From NCBI GenBank assembly GCA_002716125.1, contig PAZH01000066.1, positions 1-39,712 on the forward strand: a stretch of 39,712 nt of DNA. Direction: 5' to 3'. Below, in pieces: positions 26,277 through 35,737 of this stretch. Source of the stretch: Rhodospirillaceae bacterium (lineage in GTDB: Bacteria; Pseudomonadota; Alphaproteobacteria; UBA8366). How positions within the stretch are numbered: the stretch's first letter is position 1; the number at the start of each line of letters is the position of its first letter. Both the position numbers and the translations under genes were made by a program. A model generated the notes under the pieces. That model made no database searches, was not told the DNA's origin, and saw only the letters and a list, made by a program, of their open reading frames with translations.

Positions 26277-28940
26277 TCAGCCCGACGCCGCAACAGCCTC
26301 TTCGATCGCCTTAATCGCCGCCGCCGCCGCCGCGCCGTCCGGCCCGCCTGCCTGAGCCATATCCGGACGGCCGCCACCGCCCTTACCACCGACGGCCGCC
26401 GATCCAGCCCGCACCAAGTCCACGGCGTTCACACGCTCGGTCAGGTCCTCCGTGACGCCGACGACCAGCGACGCCTTTCCATCGGTAACGGACACCACTG
26501 CGACCACGCCGGATCCCACTTGCCCCTTCAAGGAGTCGACGAGCGGCTTCAATTCTTTTGCGGGGACGTCATTGAGCACGCGCGTCGCAACGGACACGCC
26601 GTTTATGTCCAACAACTCCGGTGTCGCAGCACCGCCGCCGCCCTCCGCCAACTTTCGTCGAAGGTCCGCCATCTCGCGTTCCATCGTACGGCGTTCTTGC
26701 AAGAGCGACGCAACCCGGGCCGGCACCTCCGCGGGTGCGGTATTCAAGGCTTGTGCGGCCTCCGAGACGATCGCATCGCGCGCCTCAACATGGCGCAACG
26801 CAGCCTCTCCCGTCACCGCCTCAATCCGGCGAACACCGGCCGCCACAGCCGATTCGGAAACGATCTTGAAGAACCCGATATCACCGGTGCGGCCGACATG
26901 GGTGCCGCCGCAAAGTTCCATCGAATAGGGCAAATCAGCGCCGGACGAAGCATTGTCCTGCCCCATCGAGACAACTCTAACTTCCTCACCATATTTCTCG
27001 CCGAACAACGCAACAGCGCCCGCGTCTTGCGCTTCATCCGGCGTCATCTGCCGGGTTATGACCGACGCATTTTCGCGTACTCTGCTGTTGACGTCGGTTT
27101 CGATTTTAGACATCTCGTCGGCGGACACCGGCTTTGGATTGCTGAAATCGAAGCGGAGATAATCCGGCGCGACGAGGGAGCCCTTCTGCGCCACATGCTC
27201 GCCGAGGTTCTGTCGCAGCGCCGCATGCAGCAAGTGTGTCACAGAGTGATTTGCACGTAACTTTCCGCGCCGCCCTCCATCGACCCGCATCTCGACCGCG
27301 TCGCCGACCGATAACGCGCCTTTGCGCAGCGTACCGATATGAACGTGCAGATCTTCCAGCCGTTTCACCGTATCCTCAACGACAAACTCGGCCCCCTCGG
27401 CGGAGAACAGAATACCTTGATCTCCCATTTGCCCGCCGGATTCCGCGTAAAACGGCGTCTGGTTGGCCACCAACATCGCTTTCGCGCCACTATCAAGCGT
27501 CTCGGACGGCTTCCCGTCGACGACAATAGCCGCCAGGACGCCTTCAGCGCTCTCTGTGTCGTAACCAAGGAACTCCGAAGCACCGGTTTCTTCGCGAATA
27601 TCGAACCACACCTCTTCCGTGGCCGCTTCGCCTGAACCCGCCCAGGCTTTGCGCGCCGCGTCGCGTTGGCGCTGCATCGCGCTGTCAAAGCCTGCTTCGT
27701 CAACGGTCCGACCTTGGCCGCGAAGGATGTCCTGCGTCAGATCGAGCGGGAATCCGAACGTATCGTAAAGACGAAAGGCGACCTCGCCCGCCAACGTCTC
27801 GCCGTCCCCGAGTTTTTGGGTCTCGTCCTCGAGCAATCGCAGCCCGCGTCCAAGCATTTCCTTAAAACGCGTCTCTTCGAGTTTGAACGTTTCCTCGATG
27901 AGTGCCTTAGCCCGAACCAGCTCAGGAAATGCTTGGCCCATCTCGGCGACCAATGCCGGCACCAATTGCCACATAAGCGGTTCTTGGCAGCCCAAGAGAT
28001 GCGCATGGCGCATTCCGCGGCGCATGATACGGCGGAGAACATAACCGCGTCCTTCGTTCGATGGCAGTACGCCGTCGGCGACCAGGAAACTACAGGCCCG
28101 CAGGTGGTCCGCGATGACGCGATGCGAGACCGCCCTGTCGCCATCCGGTTCGGTATTCGACGCATTCGCCGACGCCTCGATGAGCGCGCGGATAAGATCG
28201 GTGTCGTAATTGTCGTGCTTACCCTGCAGAAGTGCCGCAATCCGCTCCAAGCCCATCCCCGTATCGATAGACGGTTTCGGAAGATCGACACGCTCGTCGG
28301 CAGAGACCTGCTCGAACTGCATGAAGACCAAGTTCCAAATCTCGATAAATCGATCGCCGTCTTCATCCGGACTGCCTGGCGGGCCGCCCGGTATCGACGG
28401 TCCGTGATCGTAAAAAATCTCTGAGCAAGGCCCGCACGGCCCGGTATCCCCCATCGCCCAAAAATTGTCCGATGTTGGAATACGGATTATTTTGTCGTCG
28501 CTCAGCCCGGCGATCTTGCGCCACAAACCTGCCGCGTCTTCATCTTCGGAGTAAACCGTGACCAAAAGTTTTGCCGGATCGAGACCGTACTCCTTGGTCA
28601 CGAGGTTCCAGGCCAATTCGATGGCCACATCTTTAAAATAGTCGCCGAACGAAAAGTTCCCGAGCATTTCGAAAAACGTATGATGACGGGCCGTGTAGCC
28701 GACATTTTCGAGATCGTTGTGCTTACCGCCGGCACGCACGCATTTCTGCGATGTTGTCGCCCGGTTGTAAGGCCGATGTTCGGCGCCGATGAAGACGTTC
28801 TTGAACTGCACCATGCCCGCGTTGGTAAACATGAGCGTGGGGTCGTTCCGCGGCACCAACGGCGACGACGAGACAATCTCATGGCCATGTTTCCCGAAGT
28901 AATTCAGGAATCCACTTCGGATTTCGCTTGCGCTACTCAT
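26277..28940 (-). CDS. alaS: Alanyl-tRNA synthetase
   Basis: This enzyme charges tRNA-Ala. The 887-residue protein is full length. It begins with the class II catalytic core ([20 protein letters not shown], motif 1 region [22 protein letters not shown]), and the editing domain has the zinc-type HSVTHLLH and MELCGGTHV motifs intact, so mischarged tRNA editing should work. The C-terminal Gly-rich [13 protein letters not shown] region is typical. ATG at 28938-28940 is used; GTG just before it (28943) is the alternative. It follows recA after 195 bp. Confidence 0.97.
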   Translation of the reverse strand: MSSASEIRSGFLNYFGKHGHEIVSSSPLVPRNDPTLMFTNAGMVQFKNVFIGAEHRPYNRATTSQKCVRAGGKHNDLENVGYTARHHTFFEMLGNFSFGDYFKDVAIELAWNLVTKEYGLDPAKLLVTVYSEDEDAAGLWRKIAGLSDDKIIRIPTSDNFWAMGDTGPCGPCSEIFYDHGPSIPGGPPGSPDEDGDRFIEIWNLVFMQFEQVSADERVDLPKPSIDTGMGLERIAALLQGKHDNYDTDLIRALIEASANASNTEPDGDRAVSHRVIADHLRACSFLVADGVLPSNEGRGYVLRRIMRRGMRHAHLLGCQEPLMWQLVPALVAEMGQAFPELVRAKALIEETFKLEETRFKEMLGRGLRLLEDETQKLGDGETLAGEVAFRLYDTFGFPLDLTQDILRGQGRTVDEAGFDSAMQRQRDAARKAWAGSGEAATEEVWFDIREETGASEFLGYDTESAEGVLAAIVVDGKPSETLDSGAKAMLVANQTPFYAESGGQMGDQGILFSAEGAEFVVEDTVKRLEDLHVHIGTLRKGALSVGDAVEMRVDGGRRGKLRANHSVTHLLHAALRQNLGEHVAQKGSLVAPDYLRFDFSNPKPVSADEMSKIETDVNSRVRENASVITRQMTPDEAQDAGAVALFGEKYGEEVRVVSMGQDNASSGADLPYSMELCGGTHVGRTGDIGFFKIVSESAVAAGVRRIEAVTGEAALRHVEARDAIVSEAAQALNTAPAEVPARVASLLQERRTMEREMADLRRKLAEGGGGAATPELLDINGVSVATRVLNDVPAKELKPLVDSLKGQVGSGVVAVVSVTDGKASLVVGVTEDLTERVNAVDLVRAGSAAVGGKGGGGRPDMAQAGGPDGAAAAAAIKAIEEAVAASG

Positions 28941-29086
28941 CACATCCGTCTTTGAAATTTATCAATCGTTACGTCAACACACGAACGCGCCCAAAGGCAC
29001 GTTCGGCGTTCTACCTTGCCGCCCTTTTGAAGTCTAGCCAATGGCCAATCCAGTTTCGGTCGACGGCGTTTCGTGCGCGCAAAGAA

Positions 29087-29109
29087 AACGGCGCCCTGTG
29101 GGCGCCGTT
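29087..29109 (-). terminator. Intrinsic terminator after recA
   Basis: AACGGCGCCC (29087-29096) and GGGCGCCGTT (29100-29109) form a ten-pair stem around a three-base loop. In the recA direction it is followed by TTTCTTT. It should separate recA from alaS, which then needs its own promoter in 28944-29086. Confidence 0.85.
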
Positions 29110-29135
29110 CCACAACGCGTTTTTTAGGTGAGCCT

Positions 29136-30248
29136 CTAGTCGGATTCGCCCTCAGCCGCCGCGATTTCCAATGGTGCGTCCTCGTCGCTCTCTTCGTTTT
29201 GAGCGCCTTCCAGCATTTGCTCAGAAATCAATCCGGCGTTCTCACGGATCTTCCGCTCGATCTCCTCCGCGACTTCCGTGTTTTCTTTCAGGAAAATCTT
29301 GGCGTTTTGACGGCCTTGGCCGATCCGCTGTCCGTCATATGAGAACCAAGCACCCGACTTCTCAACGATTCCCGCCGACACACCCAAGTCGAGCAACTCA
29401 CCCATCTTCGATATGCCTTCGCCGTACATGATATCGAATTCGATCATCTTGAACGGCGGCGCCATCTTGTTCTTGACGACTTTGACCCGTGTTTGGTTTC
29501 CGACGACATCATCGCGATCCTTGATCGCACCGATCCGCCGGATGTCGAGGCGGACGCTCGAATAAAACTTCAACGCATTGCCGCCCGTCGTCGTTTCCGG
29601 GTTGCCGAACATAACACCGATCTTCATGCGGATCTGATTGATAAAAATCACCATGCAGCGCGACCGGTTGATCGAGCCGGTCAATTTCCGCAAGGCTTGG
29701 CTCATCAGGCGCGCTTGCAGCCCGACATGCGTGTCACCCATTTCACCCTCGAGTTCCGCGCGTGGAACCAAGGCGGCAACGGAATCGACGACCAAAACAT
29801 CAACGGCGCCGGATCGAACCAAGGTGTCGGAGATTTCCAAGGCCTGCTCGCCCGCATCCGGCTGCGAGATCAATAGATCGTCAATATTGACCCCAAGTTT
29901 CTTCGCATATCCCGGATCCAACGCATGTTCTGCATCGACAAACGCGCACGTACCACCGGTTTTCTGCGCTTCCGCAATAACATGCAGCGCCAGTGTGGTC
30001 TTACCGGAGCTTTCAGGCCCGTAAATCTCAATAATACGGCCCCGGGGCAATCCGCCGATACCAAGTCCGATATCCAGGCCTAGGGAGCCGGTCGAAACAG
30101 CCTCAATATCGACGGCCTGTTCGCGTTGGCCGAGTTTCATAATCGATCCCTTGCCGAAAGACCGCTCGATCTGCCCGAGCGCTGCTTCGAGGGCTTTTTC
30201 CTTATCCATGGTGTCCTTTTCGACGAGGTGTAGTGGGCTGACCGACAT
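29136..30248 (-). CDS. recA: Recombinase RecA
   Basis: RecA forms filaments on single-stranded DNA, drives homologous recombination and triggers LexA cleavage. The 370-residue protein has Walker A GPESSGKT (77-84), and the strongly conserved core reads [20 protein letters not shown] and [23 protein letters not shown] segments. ATG at 30246-30248 is preferred since [19 protein letters not shown] matches the usual alphaproteobacterial N-terminus; TTG at 30275 and ATG at 30209 are alternatives. A LexA-type box lies about 98 bp upstream. It follows the CckA-like gene after 149 bp. Confidence 0.98.
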   Translation of the reverse strand: MSVSPLHLVEKDTMDKEKALEAALGQIERSFGKGSIMKLGQREQAVDIEAVSTGSLGLDIGLGIGGLPRGRIIEIYGPESSGKTTLALHVIAEAQKTGGTCAFVDAEHALDPGYAKKLGVNIDDLLISQPDAGEQALEISDTLVRSGAVDVLVVDSVAALVPRAELEGEMGDTHVGLQARLMSQALRKLTGSINRSRCMVIFINQIRMKIGVMFGNPETTTGGNALKFYSSVRLDIRRIGAIKDRDDVVGNQTRVKVVKNKMAPPFKMIEFDIMYGEGISKMGELLDLGVSAGIVEKSGAWFSYDGQRIGQGRQNAKIFLKENTEVAEEIERKIRENAGLISEQMLEGAQNEESDEDAPLEIAAAEGESD

Positions 30249-30345
30249 TTTGCTTTTCCCTTTACCTTTGCTCAAGGCCCCCCTTGGGACCCAAAGTTCG
30301 TTAATCTGGAAAAGCCATTTGTACGCATTTTGTTCTCATGTGCAA

Positions 30346-30360
30346 GTTCTTTTTTTGTTC
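30346..30360 (-). promoter_or_regulatory. LexA (SOS) box of the alphaproteobacterial type upstream of recA
   Basis: On the recA strand the sequence is GAAC-AAAAAAA-GAAC, the direct repeat GAAC-N7-GAAC known as the LexA site of alphaproteobacteria (also written GTTC-N7-GTTC). It lies 98 bp before the recA start. The seven central bases are all A. This supports SOS control and supports the taxonomic placement. Confidence 0.75.
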
Positions 30361-30397
30361 TATTTTTTATCAAATAATAACAAAGCATTAGGAAAGT

Positions 30398-31927
30398 TCA
30401 CTCGGCGTTTTTCGAGCTGATGTCGATCGCGTTCTTCACGGTACCGGCCAATTGCTTCAAACTGAACGGCTTCGCCAAGAACGTAAGATTCTCTATCGAC
30501 TCGACTTCTTGGGCCACCGATTCCTGGGTATAACCCGAGATGCAAACGACCGGTATATTTGGGTCTTCCGCCCGTGCAGCTTTGATCACTTCCGCCCCGC
30601 CCACTTTCGGCATGACCATATCGGTGATCAGCAGATCGAAACGCGCATTACCGAGTATCTCAAGCGCCGCTTCACCGGTCCGCGCTTCGACGACTTTATA
30701 CCCCTTGCTTCGAAGCGCGCGCGCGCCGAACAAGCGGACCGGATCTTCATCTTCGACCAGTAGAACCGTACCGCCGCCCGTCACGTCACCGAGCTGGCCG
30801 TCGCCGTCCGCCGTTTCGTCCCGGTCATCGTCCGCAAGCGCCGCATCACGGCGAAAATAGATCGTAAAGCGGGCCCCTTTTCCTGGACCGGCGCTTTCCA
30901 CAAAAATATGGCCGCCGGTTTGCGTCACAATTCCATAGACCGTTGAGAGTCCCAATCCCGTCCCCGAGCCGACCTCTTTTGTCGTGAAGAAGGGCTCGAA
31001 GATATGCGGTAAATCGTCCGCACTAATACCCATCCCAGTGTCGGATACACTCAGCACGACATATTCGCCGGCTTCGACCGATTCACCTTGAACCTCCATC
31101 GGTCGGTGGACAGTACGATTTGAGGTTTCAATCACCAGGCTGCCGCCGTTCAGCATCGCTTCCCGAGCATTTACGGCGAGGTTGATGATCACCTGTTCCA
31201 ATTGCCCCTGGTCGACTTTCACGTACCCCAAATCTCGGCCGTGAACCATCTTAAGCTCGACCGCTTCGCCAAGGAGCCGCCGCAAGAGGTTCGACAACTC
31301 CGCCAGAACTTCCGTCATATTCAGCCGAAGCGGTTTCAGCGTCTGTTGGCGAGAGAATGCAAGGAGTTGGCGAACCAAAGACGCGCCGCGGTTGGCGTTC
31401 TGCTTGATCTGCATGACGTCCGCGAATGGCTGTTCGCCCGGGCGATACCGCTGTAACAATAGATCGCAAAACCCGATCATCGCCGTTAGCAGGTTGTTGA
31501 AATCGTGCGCGATCCCGCCGGCCAGTTGACCGACTGCCTGCATTTTCTGCGATTGCGCAAATCGCGCTTCCAAGCGTTTTTGTTCTGTCGTCTCGACGAG
31601 GTGCAACAGCAAGCCCGAAGGCCGCTCCGCATCGCCATCGAGGATCGCCGCATATATCGAGACCGACCGGTCTGCGCCGGACGCGAGCATGGCCTCTACC
31701 TGTGGGATTTCCTGACCGCTTCGCCGAACCGCATTAAAATAGGCGTCGACCGCCTCACGGGCGTCGGGCACGAGAAATCGCGTAAATAGTTCATCTATCG
31801 GATGGTCAAAATCGATTAACGTACGGAATGCGGCGTTATTCGCCTTTATCTTATTGGACGCATCCAACAGCGCGACGCCAATCGAAGCTTGACCGAAAAT
31901 TTTTTGAAAATCGGAATCCAGCTTCAT
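30398..31927 (-). CDS. CckA-like hybrid sensor histidine kinase without membrane segments
   Basis: The 509-residue protein has one PAS domain (about 8-115), a HisKA domain with phospho-acceptor H141 (GGIAHDFNNLL), a HATPase domain with N-box near 250-256 and G-boxes DTGMG and GTGLGLSTV, and a receiver domain (386-500) with D436 (LLITDMVMP) and K486. The SQKMQAVGQLAGGIAHDFNN stretch is strongly CckA-like. CckA feeds phosphate to ChpT and CtrA, controlling cell cycle and flagella. Caulobacter CckA is about 690 residues with two membrane segments and two PAS domains; here the N-terminus lacks both membrane segments and one PAS. It lies 37 bp after flhB, as in the recA-cckA-flagellar order of related bacteria. 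Confidence 0.88.
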   Translation of the reverse strand: MKLDSDFQKIFGQASIGVALLDASNKIKANNAAFRTLIDFDHPIDELFTRFLVPDAREAVDAYFNAVRRSGQEIPQVEAMLASGADRSVSIYAAILDGDAERPSGLLLHLVETTEQKRLEARFAQSQKMQAVGQLAGGIAHDFNNLLTAMIGFCDLLLQRYRPGEQPFADVMQIKQNANRGASLVRQLLAFSRQQTLKPLRLNMTEVLAELSNLLRRLLGEAVELKMVHGRDLGYVKVDQGQLEQVIINLAVNAREAMLNGGSLVIETSNRTVHRPMEVQGESVEAGEYVVLSVSDTGMGISADDLPHIFEPFFTTKEVGSGTGLGLSTVYGIVTQTGGHIFVESAGPGKGARFTIYFRRDAALADDDRDETADGDGQLGDVTGGGTVLLVEDEDPVRLFGARALRSKGYKVVEARTGEAALEILGNARFDLLITDMVMPKVGGAEVIKAARAEDPNIPVVCISGYTQESVAQEVESIENLTFLAKPFSLKQLAGTVKNAIDISSKNAE

Positions 31928-31964
31928 ATTACTGCTTCAAGCCGCAGGCAAAATTTTTGGCGAC

Positions 31965-33074
31965 TCATTCGGCCGCTGCGGCAGGTTGGGCCATCTCTTC
32001 AGCTGGCATTACACGGCCCTTCAGGTTCCAGACATAGCTGATGATCTCAGCAACCGCTTTGTAGTGTTCTTCCGGAACTTCTTCATCTATGTCGACACCA
32101 AAATAAAGCGCCTGCGCCAACGGTTTATTCTCAACGATGGTGATGTCGTTTTCTTCCGCTATTTCGCGAATCTTGAAGGCAATCAAATCCTGGCCTTTCG
32201 CAACAACGACCGGCGCACTCATCTCCTCGGGATTATATTTCATCGCGACGGCAAAGTGGGTTGGGTTCGTCACTACAACATCCGCATCGGGCACGGCTTG
32301 CATCATGCGCCGCTGCGCGCGTTCGACCCTGACTTTCCGCAGTCTTTGTTTCGCGGTCGGATCACCTTCGGTCGACTTATGCTCGTCCTTCACCTCTTGC
32401 TTGGTCATTCGGAGCGAACGCGAGTGTTCCCATCGTTGATAAAGTAAATCGATGATGTCGATCACGGCGAGGACGGCCAACACACCGGTAAATAAGATAA
32501 AGACCAATTCATGCAATTGGCCAGGCAAGGTCACGACATCGTAGGTCGGCAGCGTATCTATTCGTTTAAACGTGGGGATAAGCGGAATTGCCGCGACAGT
32601 TCCAACGATCGCGATCTTGAGAATTCCCTTCACGAATTCGATAACTTGCCGGCCAGAGAAAATGCGCTTGGCACCCGTCTTCGGGCTAAACTTTGAAAGC
32701 TTCGGCGCGAGCGCTTTAGGCGAAAAATTTACACCGTTCTGTAATATTCCCGCCCCAATTGCGACAACCACAAACAAGATGAATGGGATTGATAGAATCC
32801 GAAGGAAATCCATCAATATTTTCGACATCACCACGTGCATATTTTCCGCATCGAACGGAATAGTGTGTGGCTGCTCGATAAATTTCAGCAGCATGAACCT
32901 GAAGTCCTTGGCGATGTCCGGCAAAAACATAACGAGCGCGATTCCGCCTGCCATCAACAGCATCCAAGTGTTGACTTCGCGGCTAACAGCAACGGTTCCC
33001 TGTTCCCGCGCATCCGCCAATTTCTTAGCGGTCGGTTCTTCTGTTTTTGATGACTTATCTGCGTCTTCCGACAT
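31965..33074 (-). CDS. flhB: Flagellar export switch protein FlhB
   Basis: FlhB is the inner-membrane switch of the flagellar type III export gate, moving from rod/hook to filament substrates after self-cleavage. The 369-residue protein has membrane segments between about 35 and 210 and a cytoplasmic C-domain with the NPTH cleavage site at 270-273, followed by FAVAMKYNPEEMSAPVVVAKG. The cleavage motif is intact. It follows fliR after five bases. A second, shorter FlhB C-domain paralogue lies in the divergent unit (35738-36142). Confidence 0.97.
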   Translation of the reverse strand: MSEDADKSSKTEEPTAKKLADAREQGTVAVSREVNTWMLLMAGGIALVMFLPDIAKDFRFMLLKFIEQPHTIPFDAENMHVVMSKILMDFLRILSIPFILFVVVAIGAGILQNGVNFSPKALAPKLSKFSPKTGAKRIFSGRQVIEFVKGILKIAIVGTVAAIPLIPTFKRIDTLPTYDVVTLPGQLHELVFILFTGVLAVLAVIDIIDLLYQRWEHSRSLRMTKQEVKDEHKSTEGDPTAKQRLRKVRVERAQRRMMQAVPDADVVVTNPTHFAVAMKYNPEEMSAPVVVAKGQDLIAFKIREIAEENDITIVENKPLAQALYFGVDIDEEVPEEHYKAVAEIISYVWNLKGRVMPAEEMAQPAAAAE

Positions 33075-33079
33075 GCGAC

Positions 33080-33844
33080 CTAATTTGACACAAAAAAGAA
33101 GTTAAGCGAAGCCTCGAAGCGGTCGATAAACCATAGGAGTATAGCGGGTAATACCAACGACATGATCACCAACGATATCATGATTTGCATCGGTAGTGCG
33201 ACGAAGAATACCGGCATCTGAGGCTGAAGCCGCGCGAGGAGTCCCATCCCCGTATAGAAGACGATGGCGAACACGATAAAGGGTGTCGCAAATTGAATCG
33301 CCATCACAAAGCTCTTTGCAAGCAACCTTGCGAAAGACTCGGCCGTTTCGCCAAACGATGGCATCGCACCCGGGACGAAGAGGTTATAGCTATCGGCGAT
33401 CGCGAAAAACATCAGATGATGGGTATCTGTCGCATATATCAATAAAACGCCGCCCAGCGTCAAAATCACCGCCGGGAGCGTTCCCTGCTCCGCCAACAGT
33501 GGATTAAATACTTGGGCCGCAGAAAGGCCGCTCAAGAACGAAATTACAGTGCCGCCCCAGGCAAGCGCGGTCACGAGGAACCGCACCATCAGACCAATCA
33601 CGAGACCATAAAATATTTCACCCGAGATCAGTAAGAAGAGATCACTGGTGGTCTCCGGCATTGCCGGCAATCGATCAAGCAGAACAGGTGTTAAAACGAC
33701 GGTAAAAGCGAGCGCAAACAGGAGCCGGACGCGCGTGGAAATATACTGCTCCCCGACACCCGGCAGAACCAATAAAGCACCGCCGAGCCGACTGAAAACA
33801 AAGAGATATGCAAAGACTTCCGCCGCGACAGGTTGATAAAACAT
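33080..33844 (-). CDS. fliR: Flagellar export gate protein FliR
   Basis: FliR is part of the FliP5-FliQ4-FliR1 export gate of the flagellum. The 254-residue protein is very hydrophobic with about six membrane segments. Family pieces are VFSRLGGALLVLPGVGEQYIS near the start (split as VFSRLGGALLVLPG and GEQYIS), and LARLQPQMPVFFVALPMQI near the end. ATG at 33842-33844 has GGGA just upstream; the open frame to a TTG at 33868 would overlap fliQ. It sits ten bases after fliQ. Confidence 0.96.
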   Translation of the reverse strand: MFYQPVAAEVFAYLFVFSRLGGALLVLPGVGEQYISTRVRLLFALAFTVVLTPVLLDRLPAMPETTSDLFLLISGEIFYGLVIGLMVRFLVTALAWGGTVISFLSGLSAAQVFNPLLAEQGTLPAVILTLGGVLLIYATDTHHLMFFAIADSYNLFVPGAMPSFGETAESFARLLAKSFVMAIQFATPFIVFAIVFYTGMGLLARLQPQMPVFFVALPMQIMISLVIMSLVLPAILLWFIDRFEASLNFFFVSN

Positions 33845-33854
33845 TTTCGTCCCG

Positions 33855-34127
33855 TCAGCCGGTACCAAGCCCGATTATTTTATCAGCGACCCCCTCCATA
33901 AACAGACGCATCGTCTCCAGCATAAAGGGCAGAAATATGACCAATGACATGAAGACCAAAAGGATCTTCGGCACGAAAGTCAGGGTCATTTCCTGAATAG
34001 AGGTCAGGGCTTGGAACAGCGAAATAATAAGGCCGACGACCAAGCCGACCAACATGACTGGCGCGACCACGATAATCAGCGTCCAAATCGCATCGCGCAT
34101 AAAATCTAGCGCTTGGGCTTCGTTCAT
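33855..34127 (-). CDS. fliQ: Flagellar export gate protein FliQ
   Basis: The 90-residue protein has two hydrophobic hairpin segments (about 12-40 and 54-78), the standard FliQ build. The stretch GLVVGLIISLFQALTSIQEMTL is diagnostic (shown here as GLVVGLIISLFQAL then TSIQEMTL). It joins FliP and FliR in the export gate. It follows fliE after eight bases. Confidence 0.96.
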   Translation of the reverse strand: MNEAQALDFMRDAIWTLIIVVAPVMLVGLVVGLIISLFQALTSIQEMTLTFVPKILLVFMSLVIFLPFMLETMRLFMEGVADKIIGLGTG

Positions 34128-34135
34128 ACCTTAGC

Positions 34136-34450
34136 CTAAATCGGCATTCGCAGAATTTCCTGGTAGGCCGCGACGACGCGGTCCCGGACTGTGACAACCG
34201 TTTGAAGCGCTATTTCCGCGTTCGAAACCGCCGTTACAACATCGGTCAAGTCCGCTTCGCCGGCCACTGCGGACGCTGTCGCCAATTCAGCCGTCTTGCC
34301 GGCCTCTACCGAGTTCTCTGCCACTTCTTTGACGAGGTCCACAAAACTGCTCTTCGGGGCTGGGGTCGACCTTGCGTCTAGACCCGCACTGCTTCCCAGC
34401 TGAGCCGCTTTGTTAAAGGCCTGAGCGGCGTCGATCGGATTAATAGCCAT
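34136..34450 (-). CDS. fliE: Flagellar hook-basal body protein FliE
   Basis: FliE links the MS ring to the proximal rod. The 104-residue chain has the family C-terminal pattern VSNAEIALQTVVTVRDRVV ending YQEILRMPI. No signal peptide, as expected of a type III export substrate. It lies 23 bp after flgC, giving the common flgBC-fliE order. Confidence 0.96.
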   Translation of the reverse strand: MAINPIDAAQAFNKAAQLGSSAGLDARSTPAPKSSFVDLVKEVAENSVEAGKTAELATASAVAGEADLTDVVTAVSNAEIALQTVVTVRDRVVAAYQEILRMPI

Positions 34451-34473
34451 CGATCTGCTCTCCGTCTCGTTTA

Positions 34474-34887
34474 CTAGCGCAGCAGGCCGATCGTTTTCGA
34501 CATCATGTTCTTTGAGGCTTCAATCATATTCAAGTTTGCTTCATAGCTTCGCTGCGCTTCTCGCATATCCATCATCTCAACAAGCGAATTAACGTTGGGC
34601 ATCTCAACAAACCCTTCTTCATTCGCAGCCGGATGATTCGGATCATATTGCAGTCTGAACTGAGATTTGTCTTCATTCAACTTTTTGATTTCAACAAGAT
34701 GCGTTCCGAGCTGCTTGTCCAGAACGTTCGCGAACGTGACGATTTTGCGGCGATAAGGGTCGCCGCCGGTTTTGTCGGCAGTCGACGATGCGTTGGCGAT
34801 ATTTTGCGCGACGACCTTCAAACGGAAACCTTGAGCCCTCATTCCCGATGCTGAAATTGCGAGTGCGCTGGCAAGATCATTTGGCAT
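34474..34887 (-). CDS. flgC: Flagellar basal-body rod protein FlgC
   Basis: FlgC is a proximal rod subunit. The 137 residues hold the N-terminal rod motif SGMRAQGFRLKVVAQNIANA and the C-terminal motif EMMDMREAQRSYEANLNMIEA (read as EMMDMREAQRSYEAN then LNMIEASK). Both termini form the coiled coil of axial proteins. It is eleven bases after flgB. Confidence 0.97.
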   Translation of the reverse strand: MPNDLASALAISASGMRAQGFRLKVVAQNIANASSTADKTGGDPYRRKIVTFANVLDKQLGTHLVEIKKLNEDKSQFRLQYDPNHPAANEEGFVEMPNVNSLVEMMDMREAQRSYEANLNMIEASKNMMSKTIGLLR

Positions 34888-34898
34888 GGTAAATCCCC

Positions 34899-35309
34899 CT
34901 ACTGTCCCTTGCCGCCGCCAAGCGCCATCTTAAACATCGATATGTGCTTGCGGTACAAGTTTGTCATGAGTTGGTAGTCAGCGACCGTTTCTGCGTTCTT
35001 GATCAACTGTTGTTCCAAAATAACAGCGTTTCCAGACGGCGCCGTTTCATAGATGTCTCTGGAATTCTTGATCTCAAACTTAAAACGCTCACTGCCAAGC
35101 GACATGTGGGATTTATGTGTCCGATCGAGGGAAACGCCGCGGCTGCTTCGTTTTACCAGGTTGCGGAAGTCTACCTCTTTCATATCCCGAGGTTTGTACT
35201 CGGGCGTATCGGAGTTCGCTATGTTTTGCGAGAGAACGTGTTGCCGTTCCGCTAACCAGCTCATCTTGCCGGTCGTCATACGGAATACGGCTACCTTGCT
35301 CATATCCAT
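34899..35309 (-). CDS. flgB: Flagellar basal-body rod protein FlgB
   Basis: FlgB is the first proximal rod subunit. The 136-residue protein has the axial motif RQHVLSQNIANSDTPEYKPRD at the start (starting AERQHVLSQNIANSDTP) and the C-terminal TVADYQLMTNLYRKHISMFK. ATG at 35307-35309 has AAGGA ten bases upstream; a second ATG two codons on is less well placed. It is the first gene of the leftward flagellar unit, about 45 bases beyond the expected start point of a sigma-54 type promoter. Confidence 0.97.
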   Translation of the reverse strand: MDMSKVAVFRMTTGKMSWLAERQHVLSQNIANSDTPEYKPRDMKEVDFRNLVKRSSRGVSLDRTHKSHMSLGSERFKFEIKNSRDIYETAPSGNAVILEQQLIKNAETVADYQLMTNLYRKHISMFKMALGGGKGQ

Positions 35310-35365
35310 TTTAATCCATCCTTCGGCCTAAAAGACCGTTCCTCATCCATCCGCAAAACATTGAT

Positions 35366-35380
35366 GCATGTCGCGTGCCA
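35366..35380 (-). promoter_or_regulatory. Sigma-54 type promoter of the flgB unit
   Basis: The minus strand reads TGGCACGCGACATGC: a full TGGCAC -24 element, ten bases between GG and GC, and ATGC in place of TTGC at -12. The expected start point is near 35354. Sigma-54 promoters drive rod and hook genes in Caulobacter with FlbD as activator; no activator gene is in the window. Confidence 0.65.
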
Positions 35381-35490
35381 TTTCTTGATCACGCTTTCGG
35401 AAAGTTGTAACCAAGACAATACACAAATTTAGAAAGTGAAAGCAAACATATTATGAAATATATTCAAATGACTATTAATTGATAACCAAA

Positions 35491-35503
35491 TAATACTTTG
35501 ATA
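35491..35503 (-). promoter_or_regulatory. IHF-like site between the two flagellar promoters
   Basis: The minus strand reads TATCAAAGTATTA, a full match to WATCAANNNNTTR. It lies about midway between the two opposing sigma-54 motifs, 111 bp from the leftward one and 98 bp from the rightward one. The surrounding DNA is AT-rich, so chance matches are possible. Confidence 0.4.
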
Positions 35504-35600
35504 TTATGTTATGAAATATTACAAATGCTTCGATTTTGAGACAGTGCTGCGATCGAGTCAGTTAACACACGGGATTATCGCTTTGAATTCGCAAACAATG

Positions 35601-35615
35601 CGGCATCGCTTTTGC
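35601..35615 (+). promoter_or_regulatory. Sigma-54 type promoter of the rightward flagellar unit
   Basis: The plus strand reads CGGCATCGCTTTTGC, with GG and GC exactly ten bases apart and a full TTGC at -12; the -24 part differs from TGGCAC at two positions. The expected start point is near 35627, about 110 bp before the first possible start codon of the FlhB-like gene. Confidence 0.55.
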
Positions 35616-35737
35616 GTATGTTAGAATAAGAATGAAGATGGCGGCAGAACTTACAGCAACTCACTGAATTAAATGCATAAAATTGACGCAAAGCGAATCG
35701 TGACAGGACCTCAAAATCCCAACTTTGCGCGAGTCAC

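Larger units (their letters stand above)
35310..35737. other. Divergent flagellar control region
   Basis: This 428-bp gap has no gene. It is much more AT-rich than its surroundings between about 35410 and 35530. It carries a sigma-54 type motif facing each way and an IHF-like site between them. Activator (FlbD-type) sites are expected but not identified. Confidence 0.65.

Noticed and set aside
30335..30349. A second possible LexA box using the GTTC at 30332-30335 and 30346-30349
   Set aside because: The half-sites are ten bases apart, not the seven of the known site.
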